A program made the translations under genes and the position numbers. A stretch of 64,000 bases of DNA, from the NCBI RefSeq assembly GCF_018873765.1, contig NC_057918.1, positions 7,882,862 to 7,946,861 of the forward strand. Reading direction: 5' to 3'. Shown piece after piece: positions 1 to 11,299 of the stretch. How positions within the stretch are numbered: position 1 is the first letter of the stretch; every line of letters starts with the position of its first letter. The notes beneath the pieces are model-generated. The model made no database searches. It was not told the origin of the DNA and worked only from the letters and a program-made list of their open reading frames with translations. This DNA comes from Telopea speciosissima. Lineage: Eukaryota > Streptophyta > Magnoliopsida > Proteales > Proteaceae.

Positions 1-732
1 GTCAAGAGCTTTGTGGGGATTATCACCAGAGATCAAATCCCTTGCCTGTTTAAGAAGAAAAGGCCCAAGCTCTAGGTTTTCTGAGCCCGCTTCAGATGGA
101 TCCTCAGCTCCCTTCTGTAATTTTGACCCCCCCAACAAAGAGTTCCTCTGTTTCTTTGATGAAACAACTCCACCATTTGGTTTTGGTGAATACCCATTGC
201 CATGTTTGTCAATAGGAGGCCTGCCATTTGATTTTTTGTTCTTACGACTCGATTTAGTTGATACCCCAGATTTCATTTTTGATTTTATTGAAGAAGCAGA
301 CTTAGGACTGGTGGACTGAATATTATATATCTTGTCGGACTTTTTTTCCACAGAATCATTTTCCTTCTTAGAAACTGAATCACTTCCAGCGTCCTCTGAC
401 TTCTTCTCATCCTGCATTATCTCCACCTCCCTGATCTCTCCCCCAACAAGATGGCACAGCTCTGAGTCAATCCTTGATTCATCACCATCAGATCCATAAC
501 TAAACCTTGATGGTGATTGATCAGAGCTCTGCATTTCACAGACATTCTCATACAACTGCTCGATAGAGGTGTTAATAGCATTGTTCAAATGGAGATCAAG
601 AGCCTCACTATGAGGACTTCCTGGACTCAAGGGACTCCTCGGGGACCTATTGGAGGCCAACTTTTCCTTCAAAAGTGAGAAGGAGTCGCCATTCAGTTCA
701 GTTTCCACCCCCTCTCCATTGACGCCAGGCAT
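1..732 (-). CDS. KLCR: Kinesin light chain-related (KLCR/CMU) TPR protein, N-terminal exon
   Basis: This is the first coding exon of a KLCR protein (also called CMU, cellulose synthase-microtubule uncoupling), a plant TPR protein that holds cortical microtubules in place laterally. The reading frame runs 244 codons from the ATG at 732-730 to the left edge without a stop. Recognisable family motifs are NRSPRSPLSPGS, a stretch reading NTSIEQLYENVCEMQSSDQS, and ESRIDSELCHLVGG. A Lys/Ser-rich disordered linker follows, and then FLLKQARDLISGDNPHKAL, which leads into the TPR array; the array itself lies outside the window. The start codon is the first one after a predicted 5'UTR intron (donor at 1231-1230, acceptor at 783-782). 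The order of motifs is closest to Arabidopsis KLCR2. Family is clear; the exact paralogue is inferred. Confidence 0.9.
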   Translation of the reverse strand, partial: MPGVNGEGVETELNGDSFSLLKEKLASNRSPRSPLSPGSPHSEALDLHLNNAINTSIEQLYENVCEMQSSDQSPSRFSYGSDGDESRIDSELCHLVGGEIREVEIMQDEKKSEDAGSDSVSKKENDSVEKKSDKIYNIQSTSPKSASSIKSKMKSGVSTKSSRKNKKSNGRPPIDKHGNGYSPKPNGGVVSSKKQRNSLLGGSKLQKGAEDPSEAGSENLELGPFLLKQARDLISGDNPHKALD

Positions 733-781
733 CTTAACCGTTGTTACAGATCAATGGACACTCTCCTATAGAGTAAATAAG

Positions 782-1231
782 CTGCAAAATAATTTCAATG
801 TATAAAAGCAAAGCACAAATTCGAACACTCCATAAATCACTAATTTTTTTTTCCAATAAATGGGAAAATTGTTACAATAATAATAATTTAAACACAAATC
901 TCTGATGGTGCAAGATTTACACTATTCCGCCATTAATATATTTCTAAGATTACACCCAATTCAGAAAAGGAGAGACAAGTTTGAGTTCCACATAAAAGCG
1001 CAATAAAAATCAACTATTTCACCCAGAATAGAAATTTCAGTGAATATCATAATAGATTCAAGATTTTAGGACATAAAAGCGTAAATAACTCAGAAAAAAA
1101 AAGGAAATAAAAGATTAACAATCTTTGCAACTGAAACGGAAGAGTTCCCATAAAAAGAATGGATAAAGAGCAGGAAATAACAGACACCCAGAACCAAAAA
1201 AAGAGAAAATGAAAAATTGAGAATGTAGTAC
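782..1231 (-). other. Predicted 5'UTR intron of the KLCR gene
   Basis: On the minus strand a donor reading AAG/GTACTA sits at 1231-1230 and a good acceptor, TTTTGCAG, ends at 782, about 50 bases before the KLCR start codon. The segment is AT-rich with no coding potential. A leader intron is common in plant housekeeping genes, but no transcript supports it here. Confidence 0.6.
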
Positions 1232-1331
1232 CTTAACAATCCGCAATGAAGAAAGAGAATGGGAAGGATTCTGTGTTCTTCAGTCTTTATGTAAAAGAAG
1301 GGGACAGAGAGTTGAAATCCAACCTTCCTTC

Positions 1332-1338
1332 TTATATA
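1332..1338 (-). promoter_or_regulatory. TATA box of the KLCR gene
   Basis: The minus strand reads TATATAA about 100 bases upstream of the predicted leader-intron donor. Initiation about 30 bases downstream would give a short non-coding first exon ending at 1232. A GA/CT-rich tract lies just upstream (around 1495-1510), as is common in plant core promoters. Confidence 0.55.
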
Positions 1339-2225
1339 CAAAGAGAGAGAGAAGGTGGGTTGGAAGAAGACAGTATCTTGACAGGTCGCGTGAGGGCAGA
1401 ATGGAGAACTGGAAATCGAATATTATCAGGAACAAAGATTTGGATAGTTCTTATAGTTAATAAAAAAAAGTTCAAATAGTTTAATAAAATTCGGAGAGAG
1501 AGAGAGAGAAGGTATTGTGTTGCAGAGGTGGAATGTCGAAGCAAAGCAGAACTGTAGAAGGCGACTTCTCCCCCACCGCCAGCAACCGCCGATCTGTTTT
1601 TTGTTGGTTTTCTCTCAGTGTTACTAACCACGTGGCATAACTTCCAACTCTTATATTAAAAGACTGATACACCCCGGAACCATTCTCTTATTGACAACTG
1701 CCACCAACTTGATTTTGGAGGGTAGATATTACAATTGATAAAAGGAATTACGTATCAGGAAGAAGAGAGAATGTCAACAAATAGATTCACTCGTAGATGC
1801 ATTCAAAAATTTTGATTTAATTTAATTTCAAAGTGTTTAATAAGTTAGCTTAATAGCATCTCTTATAAATCCTTTTTTTTTTTTTTTATAAGATTTTTGG
1901 TATAGTTTGAGAGGACATTTTGGGAATTTTAAGTCAAGGAAACAGTTGAAACTTGAAATTAGATATAACAATTAATAATGTGGGGTTTTCAAACAACCCC
2001 ACTTCTTCTTTTGTCTCATCAAGGAATCTATCAAGGGTGAGATTGATTGGTATCCAATGATAGATAAGGGCTTTAAGATAGAAAAAGAGATTAATAAATG
2101 ATCACCCCAACTCCCTAAGTGGATATTAAAGTAACACATAATTTTGATTCCTATGTTCAAAGAAAAAACTGCACTACTCTATTGGGATTCACATTAGAGA
2201 GATTAGCAAATTTTCTTTGATGTGT

Positions 2226-2650
2226 AGGCCTGTAAACGGATCGGATTCGGTTCGGGATACGGATCAGATGTAATCGGATTCTGATATTTCCTAGTCGAAT
2301 ACGAATATCTCTAAACGGATTCGGATGCGGGTCGAATTCGAATTTTTGACCACCTATTTACACCTCTGCATTGTGTAACCCGAGCCTTCCTCCCCCTAGC
2401 GGATACAATTCACTCTCAATCCATAGTTTTGGATCATGATTCTCTTCTCCTCATATTCTAGAACCTGTTGAATCTTCAAAAACCCTCAAGATCGTTATTT
2501 ACTTAATTTTTTATAATTAAGTATTGGGATTTGGATTTTTATCGAAGTATTCAGATTTTTTTTTCGAATATCTCTAATCGAATACGGATGCTCCTAAACG
2601 GATACGAATGCGGATTGAATTCGGATTTTTGATTATCCATTTACAGCCCT
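2226..2650. repeat. Terminal-inverted-repeat element with internal duplication
   Basis: The left end reads AGGCCTGTAAACGGAT and the right end, reverse-complemented, reads AGGGCTGTAAATGGAT, so the ends form an imperfect 16-bp inverted repeat. Inside, a block rich in CGGATTCGGAT occurs twice (about 2270-2370 and 2550-2650), and each block ends in a sequence like ATTTACA. This looks like two head-to-tail or nested copies of a short non-autonomous DNA transposon. No clear target-site duplication was found. Confidence 0.55.
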
Positions 2651-3347
2651 GCTGATGGGTGGTCACAATTGATAAAGTATCTTTCCTTTAATAAAAAAAG
2701 ATGGCAACCTATTTGACATCCATGCCCCCACCTTAATTTGTTACTAGAGGCTCATCTATCCATGGTGATATTTAATGGTAGAACCTATTTTTTTTGTTTA
2801 TTACTCTCTTAGAGTCTCTCTCTTCTCTCTTCCTCCTTAAAAATATGAATTCATTTATTATACGTTTCTATTGACTTGACGAATAAGATGTTGAAGACCT
2901 CTTTAGCCCTTGAGTTGGGTGATTTAACTAACAAATCTTATTGTACCATATTATCTAAATTTGATTATTTGTCCAATCCAAAATGACTAACATATCCTTC
3001 TTTCACTGCAATTGGAACTATGCCATTTGATTTCGATTGAGGACTCAGAGAGAAAATCCATGATAGAAGTAGAACTAATTTTGATATAGTCGGTGCAACA
3101 ACTCATTTTGATATAATTTGACGGCGTCGCCCGATCTTTAGGCTAAAAGGTCATTTCGAGAATCATAAATCCAATCGCCACACATTATCCGACTGATAGA
3201 GGATTTTTTTTTTTTAAATCCTCTGTTCCTCGTCATGGAGCTGCACTCATTGCATCATGTCATATTTATCTCCAACCCAATTGTGCATTTGAGGAGCATA
3301 GATTATCAATCTTTGAAATTAATTAATTATATATATATATATTTTTT

Positions 3348-3484
3348 GGGGTGATGTTCTCTGTGTCGTAGCACAGCCTACGCTCAGACACATGGGGGGT
3401 GGGTGCAATTACTACTCTGCCCCCTACACAGGCTGCCCATGTGCCTAGATGTAGACTGCATTGCGGCACAGAGAACATTCTCCC
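3348..3484. mobile_element. Micron-like foldback MITE inserted in a TA microsatellite
   Basis: The ends are inverted copies of each other: GTTCTCTGTG near 3356-3365 and its complement CACAGAGAAC near 3468-3477. The element is about 130 bp and has runs of alternating AT on both sides (about 3328-3342 and 3485-3511). Insertion into TA repeats is typical of the micron MITE group described in rice. Assignment to that group is by analogy. Confidence 0.6.
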
Positions 3485-4231
3485 ATATATATATATATAT
3501 ATATATATATTTTTGGTGAGAATCTCTCAAAAAATTAAAGTATCCCTTGAGATGAAGGTAAATAAGTAAAAAAATAATGTTTGGGGTGCTTTACAAAAGC
3601 GTCTGACCATTTAGAAAGGAGTTTTCTCACTACTTTTTCCTAGGTCATGGAGTACAAAAGGGGAAATTTGTCCCTACCATCCAAAAGGCTTTAAGAAAAA
3701 GGGCACCTATTGTCTTCCAAATTTGTTTTTTCCTTGTGCACCGACTGTGGCAGGAGCTGCAGCACCTCTAAACGATAGTAAAAACAGGGGTAAGGTAGTC
3801 ATCTCATAGGTGGGTCCCACCTAAGCTTCCATGTGAAATGATCACTCTTGTATTTGGGGTGGTTTTCGTGCTGCACATTTGTGCAGCTCCCGTCGCAATT
3901 GTACAAGAGCCAAGTTTGACTGTTTCGCATCTCTTCTACATGGTATTATAATGAGCCCAATGAGGGATTCAAATATCACAGTCAGATCGATCGAGATCAA
4001 TCCTGATTCCGATCGATTCAAATTGGTCAATTCATGTTGAATTTCTAATATCAAAAAAAGATTATGATCAATTAATACGATCGATTCCTAATTGATGAGC
4101 CTGATTTTGATAGAATCATATATTGATTGGAATCAACTGAACCAGATTACCAATGACATTGGTGGATCAAAGTGGTAAGATATGGGAGATCGAGCTATGT
4201 TGATGATATTCTCATATACAAGGAGTAAAAA

Positions 4232-4400
4232 AATGTGTACCCAGTGCACAAGGCTCCCGCATTTAGCAAGGTTAGGGCCAGGGTCGATCAAATATACGCA
4301 GCCTGACCTTTGTTTCAAATAGGCTATTTCCAAGACTTGAACCGGTGAAATCATGACCAAGCGTTCAACAAGTGAACACTTGACCAACGCGCCAAGCATG
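4232..4400 (-). mobile_element. Au-type SINE copy 1
   Basis: On the plus strand it starts with CCCAGTGCACAAGGCTCCCG, the complement of the conserved 3' part of plant Au SINEs. It goes on through a CGCAGCCT-like block and a TTGAACC block that matches a reverse-oriented pol III B box. It is diverged. Three more copies occur in the window (26057-26172, 37490-37660, 44765-44925). Confidence 0.7.
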
Positions 4401-4986
4401 ACCTTCTTCTCCTATATAAGGAGTAAGGTGGAGTAATGCAATGGTAAAACCATCATTTTATCCCTTGATGAGATTGGGTAGGAGCCTAGGGCCAATAGAC
4501 TATGAAGAGTTAATTGCATTATCAATGAATTCTTTTGGCTCGTCTTATATATAAATAAATAAGGTTCAAGATATCTGTCCACCACTTTCTAATTATTGGA
4601 TGTATTGAGTCGGGTCCACACCCACTTTATCGTGGAACTCGAGAGGGATTGCGCGTATCTAATGTCTTTAATTAATTAAAGGTTTTCATAATAGGGCGCC
4701 CGTGAGGCCGTGACTATGAAAAAGCAAGGAAAATATATGGATCGAGTTTTCCTTATTCCATGATCTCCATATCTTTCCCTTCATACTCGGAGTAGATATG
4801 TCATTTCATAGAAGAGACGAGAGAAATAGACACAAAGTGTTAGTGTATGCCACACAATCAAACAATTTTCTTTTTCCTTTAAAAAAATATAAGCAAAATA
4901 AGTCATGGTACCAAATTTGTGGAGCAGGGTTCACCCACCATCCTAATGCTTTAACAATTCCCTCTATAATTCAGGAGGGTTGAAAT

Positions 4987-5136
4987 TTATCACATCAATT
5001 TGCCTGCCCATTAATTTCCTCAATGCCCTCTAATAGAAGGAGATGAACCCCACCCGAGCAGAGGATAGGGTGATAATTTCCAACCCCTATTAGATAGAAT
5101 TGAAAAAATTAACGGGCAGATGAATTGAGGGGATAA
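4987..5136. mobile_element. Foldback MITE, family FB1, copy 1
   Basis: It begins TTATCACATCAATT and ends in the complement type (AATTGAGGGGATAA). The arms include TGCCTGCCCATTAAT and its partner ATTAACGGGCAG. The middle has a CCCCACCCGAGCAG block shared with the copy at 24885-25050. The element is about 150 bp with no coding capacity. Confidence 0.6.
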
Positions 5137-5819
5137 AGGTCCAATAGTAACCCTATCATGGCCGATTTAAAAACCCTCATTGTTAAATCCGAGAACCTTC
5201 TCTTCTCTCTCAGAAAACCAGTTTGAGAGCAAGAACCAGAAACGGCCATGATCTTTATTTGGCATGTTTTCCCCTCCAAATTCCTTACTTTTCTGTTTTT
5301 GTTTTGTTTTTTTTCCCTTGCTCTCATTATTGGCTATGTTTGGAATGCAAGAAAAAGGAAAAAAAAAACTGACGAATTTTTGAAAAAAAAGAAAAAGAGA
5401 GAGAGAGCTGATGGCTACCCGATGGACCCCCTACAAATCACAAGAAAAGCAATGGAAGGTTTCATGTCATGGTGAGTGATTGATTGATAAAATCATTCCA
5501 TTGTAGGAGACAGTAACTCTCATAACACAGAGAAGTGGGCCCTAGTGTGCTTCAACTACCCAAACACCATAAACATCCTCACTCTCATTCTCATATATGT
5601 TTCTTAGTGTTAGATATACATAATTTTCATGCCACTGTTTTGGCCTCTTCTACTCAACTAACAATGCGTATTTTAGCTTCAACTACTCTCCAAAGCCCAG
5701 CCCACACACACCTAATGGGTTTTATCTTCCTGGAACGGTGCAACTGATGGTGGAAATCTTTGGATCCATGGATCCGTCCATGGATTGATTGATTGATCTG
5801 CCATGTCCTAAGGAGAGAA

Positions 5820-6225
5820 ACAAATCCCTTAAGAAATAGTTCAGCACAAATGATGAATATGAAGATAAAGGATCACCTTGATGTAGACCACTGGAAACCC
5901 AATGAGGAGAGAAGAGCCTTTCGAAGAAACCCCCATTCTATGCGATCATAAGCCTTACTGAGATTGAGTTTTATAGGCATAAAACCTTTTTGTGAAAAAA
6001 AAATGTATCATTTCATGCTCAAGAAGGCTGTATCGGATCAGGTGAAATGATTTTTTTTTTTGCAAGATAACTAGAATTCTAGAAATAATGTTATATGAAA
6101 ACTTGCAGAGGTTAATGGGGCGGACAGAACATGGATATTCAACTTTAGGGATGAGGGTAATGAAGGTTTTGTTTAAGCTTTTGGAGAAATAACCATTGGT
6201 GAAGAAAGACTGTCTTTTTTTTTTA
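5820..6225 (-). mobile_element. L1 LINE reverse-transcriptase fragment
   Basis: In three minus-strand frames the translation gives plant L1 reverse-transcriptase motifs: NKTFITLIPKVE near 6165-6130, then RPINLCKFSYNIISRIL, then SKAYDRIEWGFLRKAL near 5965-5915. These are RT blocks in the correct order, but they are separated by indels, so this is an inactive remnant. It is truncated at both ends and I see no poly(A) tail or target-site duplication. Confidence 0.75.
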
Positions 6226-6842
6226 CTGTATCTAAAATTTCTTCTTTGGAGACCGGGTGAAGAAGCTACAAGTTATATTAGTAACACGTCCTCTGATTGG
6301 ATCAAAGTAAGAATCTTTCAACATAGGTCTTGATGAAGTAAAAATATTCTGAAAATACGACTTTGAGGACGCTATTTTAAAAATCGAATTCGGATCGGTT
6401 GAAGGGGCTGAGTTCGATTCCAATCCATACTGGGTTTAATATGGTTCAAGCAGAATTTGGCCGATTCCGACCAATTTAGAACGGAATCAAATCAGAATCA
6501 GTTGGACCCAAAGTTCTTGACAAACGAACTTCCCAAATCCCAAGGCTAGTTGGTTATCGGTCCAACCACCAACCGGCCCGAAGTTATTGTCATTCTTTTT
6601 TAAAAATTAAATTTTCTTTTTTTGAAAAGAAATCCGAGTATAATTTTCACTTTCTAACCGTCGACCCCAATGCAGCACAATTGAATCCATGGCCTGGAAA
6701 TAATCAAAGTAGGTTATAGATTTTATTGGTTGTTTATCAGAGATTATCTTATGTGAATCAATATATCCGTGATGACAGCTTTGATCCTTTTACAAGAGAG
6801 GCAAGATGGGTTTCAGTTTTGTTATTTAGCTCTCAATTTGAA

Positions 6843-7012
6843 TCATTGTCCCCTCCAATTCGCTGCCCCCTCCAATTCATCCAATTGTTCTTCACATGGA
6901 GGCGGAAATGATCATCCTACCCCCCTGCCCGAAAACACTGCCCAAGGTGGGATCCACTCCCCCTATTAGAGGAATTGGAGGTACCCTTGGATTGGAGGTG
7001 ATAATTATTCCT
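6843..7012. mobile_element. Foldback MITE, family FB1, copy 2
   Basis: The left end has CCCCTCCAATTCG and the right end has the inverse (GGATTGGAGGTGATAA). The middle includes a CCCCCTGCCC block and GGTGGGATCCACTCC, comparable to the centres of the other FB1 copies. It is diverged compared with the copy at 24885-25050. Confidence 0.55.
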
Positions 7013-7243
7013 CTAAATTTGTAATAGCATATATGGACTATGATTTTTCAATAAGAGAGATCCTAAAATTAAAAATTTGCTTGAAGACTACATAGAGATA
7101 TTGACTGTGGAACTAAGGAAGGAAAAATGAAGAGAGTCAAGGCCATTAAAAATACTCTACAATAGCTTAAGCAGTATAAGAGCAAAGTACCACTAAAAAT
7201 GTGGAGATGCATATTGCATAATTAATTCTACATAAAAAGGCCT

Positions 7244-10200
7244 TTAAGAAGTGGACTTACGGACAGTGATACATTTCGGGAAGCATCGCAGAAATGTATG
7301 ATTTTCAGGTGGTTTGTAGGATAAGAAAAAATTTGGATCCTGTTCAAGGGATTCCGTGTAACTCTCAAGAACAGAAACAATCTCAGCAAAGTGAGGACGT
7401 TTATCTGGATTACTTGCCCAACATCGACTTATGAGATGGCTGAATGCCACTGGGCATTTGGAGGGCAATGGAGGCCTTGCATTCTGCATCAACCAAGACG
7501 AAATTAGGATATAAAATTTTTATGAATTTTGCACAATGTGAACCATGCATAAACTCAAGAGGTTAATTGGGAAAGAGAAATGCTTATAAACTCTCACATG
7601 TCACTTAATGAAATCATACAATCAAGACATCAATCAAATTATGCAAGAATACGATATGCACCAGGACACCTTGGGATCAAAACAGATGGAGTAAGCACCA
7701 ATGTAGTTGATAATGTATTGAACTCTGACAACAAATGCATTAATATGATTGCCAAACCATATTAGCTTTTTTTGATAAACGTCAAGCCATATTAGCCATA
7801 AAGCAGACAGTGATCTAGAAGTACATCGTCACATTCAGCAAAACATCAAATTAGAGAATTTCTTGCATTGGTTTTTTTCCCATGTAAGGTGATCGCTGAG
7901 TCACGTTCACAAGAACATCTAATGCTTCACTCTAGGGTGCTATAGTAGTAAAAGATAGAATGATACATGCATTTGATGGTACTAGGCCCTCATAACATAT
8001 AATGAAGGCTATCATGCACTTAGGATTTATGAAGAGAATAACTAATTATCCACTTCATAGTTAGATTTTGACATTTTCTATGTTGTTTGAATAGAGACAA
8101 GTAGTCCATTAAAAACCCCAACCCTTATTTTGATTTAAGAGTTTCCAGTCTTGGTGACAAAATATTTTCATGAAAGAGGGAAATAAAACAAGACAAATCT
8201 CCTACTCAACCTTTGTGAGAGAGTCCACTTTCTCTCACAAAAGTAGTTTAACTTACTTTCTAGAACTACAAGGAAGTAAATTGTTCTCTACTTTCTGTTT
8301 TCAGACCTTTTTTAGTTTATAAATTGAGTATCACTCTTTGATGTGGGTAGAGTCTTCTTTCTCCTATCTTTACTGCCTCCAAAATAGATTACAGAGAAGT
8401 AAGAAAAGGCAATGCCAAGTTTCTGCAGATAGTTTTTCAATGCTGGGATAAAAATAGAGAAAAAGAAAGGACATAACCCTGTTGTTGCATGCAAACATTA
8501 CACAACCCCCCCCCCCCCACCAAAAAAAATGCAACCAGGCCGACAAATGTCTTTCAATCCATTTTCCAGAGGGTAATGCAACTATTGAGAAATCATTTTC
8601 TCCTGAAAGTAAGCTTTTCCACAATCCAAACGCGATAAAAGTCTACTCTCTCAGGCTAATTCACAGTGCAGACTTGGTGGGAGCTTAGATTGGGGACAAA
8701 AATTCAAACCTTTTAAAAGTTGAACAACCATTCCATAGTTGGCTTTTGGTTTTCATGGGTGGCTGTCTATACTGGCATACTACAGATGTTACCAAAGAAA
8801 AATGTTTTATTGTTAAGAAGGCTTAAAATGTTCGGGATAAAAATGAGGGAGAAACAACCCAAGCTGCACAACTGTTATATGGAGTAATAGTAGACCAATA
8901 TAGATAAGTTCAATGGTCAAGTTTCAGCCTCTGCACATACATTTAGCACATAGGTGTGCTGTGGGGATTTCCAATAACAAAGTTGCTAGGCTATTTATCC
9001 ATAGAAATCAAATCCCAGTATACTCAGCAAAGATAGGTACAAGAATGGGCAAACTGGTCCAGGAGCAACCACCTCTCAGGTTGGGCAAAAATTGCCATTG
9101 TAATGCCAGTGCATGTAACAGTTCTCATTTAACACTAATGACAGGGTGTGAAGGCATCGCCATTGTAATGCACCTGTGCATGCATTAATGAGGAAATGGA
9201 CAAGGTTCAAAGAACTAAGGTGAGTACCTTCTGGGAGACTGCAAAAGCAGCCTGTTCTGGAGTCATGCCCTCAAAAGGTATCAATGCTGTTAGAAGCTCC
9301 CAAAGGACTATGCCGAAACTGTACACATCAACTTTCCTTGTGTGATGTTTTTCCTTTATCATTTCTGGAGCCATCCAGCGGTATGTACTAATGAACCCCT
9401 TTCCACTGAGACACTGAGATTCTAAGCATGAGATCCCAAAATCAGCTACCTTCACACACATATCTTCACCGAGTAGTAGATTTTCTGATTTGAGGTCCCT
9501 ATGGAGTATCCCCTGAGAATGAAGATAATGCATACCATGAGCAATATCAAGGGCAAATTTCAAAACCAGGTCCAGTGGAATGGAATTTGGCTCCTGCTGG
9601 TGAAGGTATTTTCTAAGTGAGCCCCCTGCTAGGTACTCAGTGATAATACAGAAAACAGGAGGTCTCTTACATGCTGCAACAAACTGCATGAAGAGGAATA
9701 AGTACAATTTAGACACCAAAACAGAAAAAGCATGTGGATGTAATAACAGCAAGTTGTTAAACAAAATGCTTATAAGATTGCATTTTCAGTGCATTTTACA
9801 GGAAAATTTGCATTTTGAAGTGCATTTTACATGGAAAAAAACAGGGCCTAAGCTGCAAACTTTAGCTCAAACAGATAAACATGGTAAAATAGGATTAGAC
9901 CTTTGATATTTAGTAATTTCCTCTAAGACCAAAATGTCGTTTGCAATAAACAGAGTTTGAAAGATGTAGAGAAAACTAATTGCATTTTATCAAGCTTGCA
10001 AACCACAACATTTGATCTCCTGTCAATTATCAAAGATGATGGATGCAAATTGAGCAAAAAATGGAGAAAGATGATGAAGAAAAATCACATCAAAATATTT
10101 CAACAGCTGAAGTGGAAACGATGAATGAAAAGATGGGAAAAGCTCAGGATGCCAGCATGAAGACACAGGTTCGGATTAGTGGGCTGCCACTTGTAGTAAA

Positions 10201-11269
10201 TGTGTTTGTTAGGACTAATCCTAATCCATGCTCTTGGACCCTGCAAAAGCATGACTTATACCCTGACTAAGGCAACCTTTGTGCTCCACTGTTCCTGATA
10301 ACCAGTACTTTCTCCAGTCTTATTTTTTGCTATCACCTGGGCTGTTAAGCTACAATCTGAAACTTTTCATCAAGTTTTGGCTCTTTGAATTGAGGTCCAC
10401 CATTTTGATTACATTCTGCACAAGGGTGCTGTGTGAAAGTGATTTTGATTAAGGTTGAAACAATCTCCAGGTAGTACCTGATTATGTGCGAGTATACTGA
10501 GCATAAGCATTGTTTCCTTCTAGGTGGTCTACACACATTATGCAAAGTGAAGGAAATCTGAGAAAACAATATAGTGATTCTTTTAAAGAAGATGGAACAC
10601 CCAAATTTCTGGTTTTGTCTTTGCAAAGTAGAAGGGGAAACCATCTCTGGAAAATCTTATATCCAAGAATTTTTACAAAGTAGGAATTGAACAATGATCC
10701 AGCAAAATTTACATCTTTTAGGAACACAAGTTGGCATTAGTGAAGCTCAAAATGCCTCTTCATGAAAAGCATAGAGAGAAGAAGAGCAGTGTGTATTGCA
10801 GTCGGGTAACTTAACAAGAAATGAGAACGCGTAAATTAATATTAGGGTGCCGGAGATGAAGGAGCAACGCAATGCAGGGGAAGAGATTCAAGAACAGAGA
10901 ACTTACAGAGATGATATTAGGGTGCCGGAGACGAAGGAGCAACGCAACCTCTGAAGTAAATTGCTTCTCTAACAGCACAGCCAACTTCTTATCTTCCTCA
11001 GGCTGGCTTATGAGCTTGATGGCCACGTCTCTCTGCCTGTATATCCCACGATAGATACGGCTGTGGCGTCCGGAAGCAAATTTACTCTCGATGAACAGCT
11101 GAGACAAATCGGCACTCCAATCTTCTTCATCCTCTCCTTTTATCTCTGCACCAGAGGAGACCAAGTACTTGGACCACGAAACAGCTCGTTTAAACTCTCC
11201 AAGTGAGAGCCTCCTTTCAGATCTACCATGGTTTGATTCCCGCTTGAACCACTGAAAAATCTCCATCAT
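7244..11269 (-). CDS. Raf-like (group C, HT1/RAF28-type) protein kinase
   Basis: The three coding exons are 11269-10907, 9683-9228 and 7483-7244, joined by GT-AG introns in phase 0, giving about 352 residues. The N-terminus has SERRLSLGEFKRAVSWSKYL and WSADLSQLFIESKFASG, typical of plant cytosolic Raf-like MAPKKKs of group C. The kinase core is intact: glycine loop around 65-70, lysine of VAIK at 85, HRDLKSEN at 182-189, DFG at 202-204 and APE at 226-228. One oddity is the activation loop, which reads GFISTYRWMAPE where relatives have GFTGTYRWMAPE, so the conserved Gly is Ser220. The C-terminus LRCFPKCITVRKSTS resembles family tails and ends in a stop, but a strong donor motif (GTAAGT) overlaps its last codons, so an alternative 3' end is possible. 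A start at the second Met is equally good. Its role in stress or stomatal signalling is inferred from relatives. Confidence 0.9.
8508..8518. repeat. Poly-C run in kinase intron 2
   Basis: A short cytosine homopolymer lies in the 1.7-kb intron between kinase exons 2 and 3. The rest of that intron (7484-9227) shows no recognisable element or gene. Confidence 0.6.
10839..10947. repeat. 75-bp tandem duplication across kinase exon 1 / intron 1
   Basis: A 34-bp core at 10914-10947 (end of exon 1, encoding LRHPNI) recurs at 10839-10872 inside intron 1 with one mismatch. The flanking bases also align weakly at a 75-bp spacing, so a unit of about 75 bp that included the splice donor was duplicated. 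The donor in the intronic copy has decayed. The true donor is GTAAGT at 10906-10901. Confidence 0.8.
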
Positions 11270-11299
11270 CTCTACTTCCCAAAACCATCAAAATCTCCC

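Larger units (their letters stand above)
1340..7243. other. Intergenic region between KLCR and the Raf-like kinase
   Basis: No host gene is supported here. Open frames are short and lack family motifs. The region contains the TIR repeat at 2226-2650, the foldback element in a TA microsatellite near 3348-3484, an Au SINE near 4232-4400, two copies of a foldback MITE (4987-5136 and 6843-7012) and an L1 LINE fragment (5820-6225). Stretches at 3950-4140 and 6375-6560 are rich in degenerate GATCGATT and TCGGATC motifs that recur elsewhere in the window. Confidence 0.6.

Noticed and set aside
5248-5475. Plus-strand frame with a hydrophobic start and Lys-rich middle
   Set aside because: The Lys stretch comes from poly-A runs and GAGA repeats, there is no family motif, and no splice or promoter context supports it.
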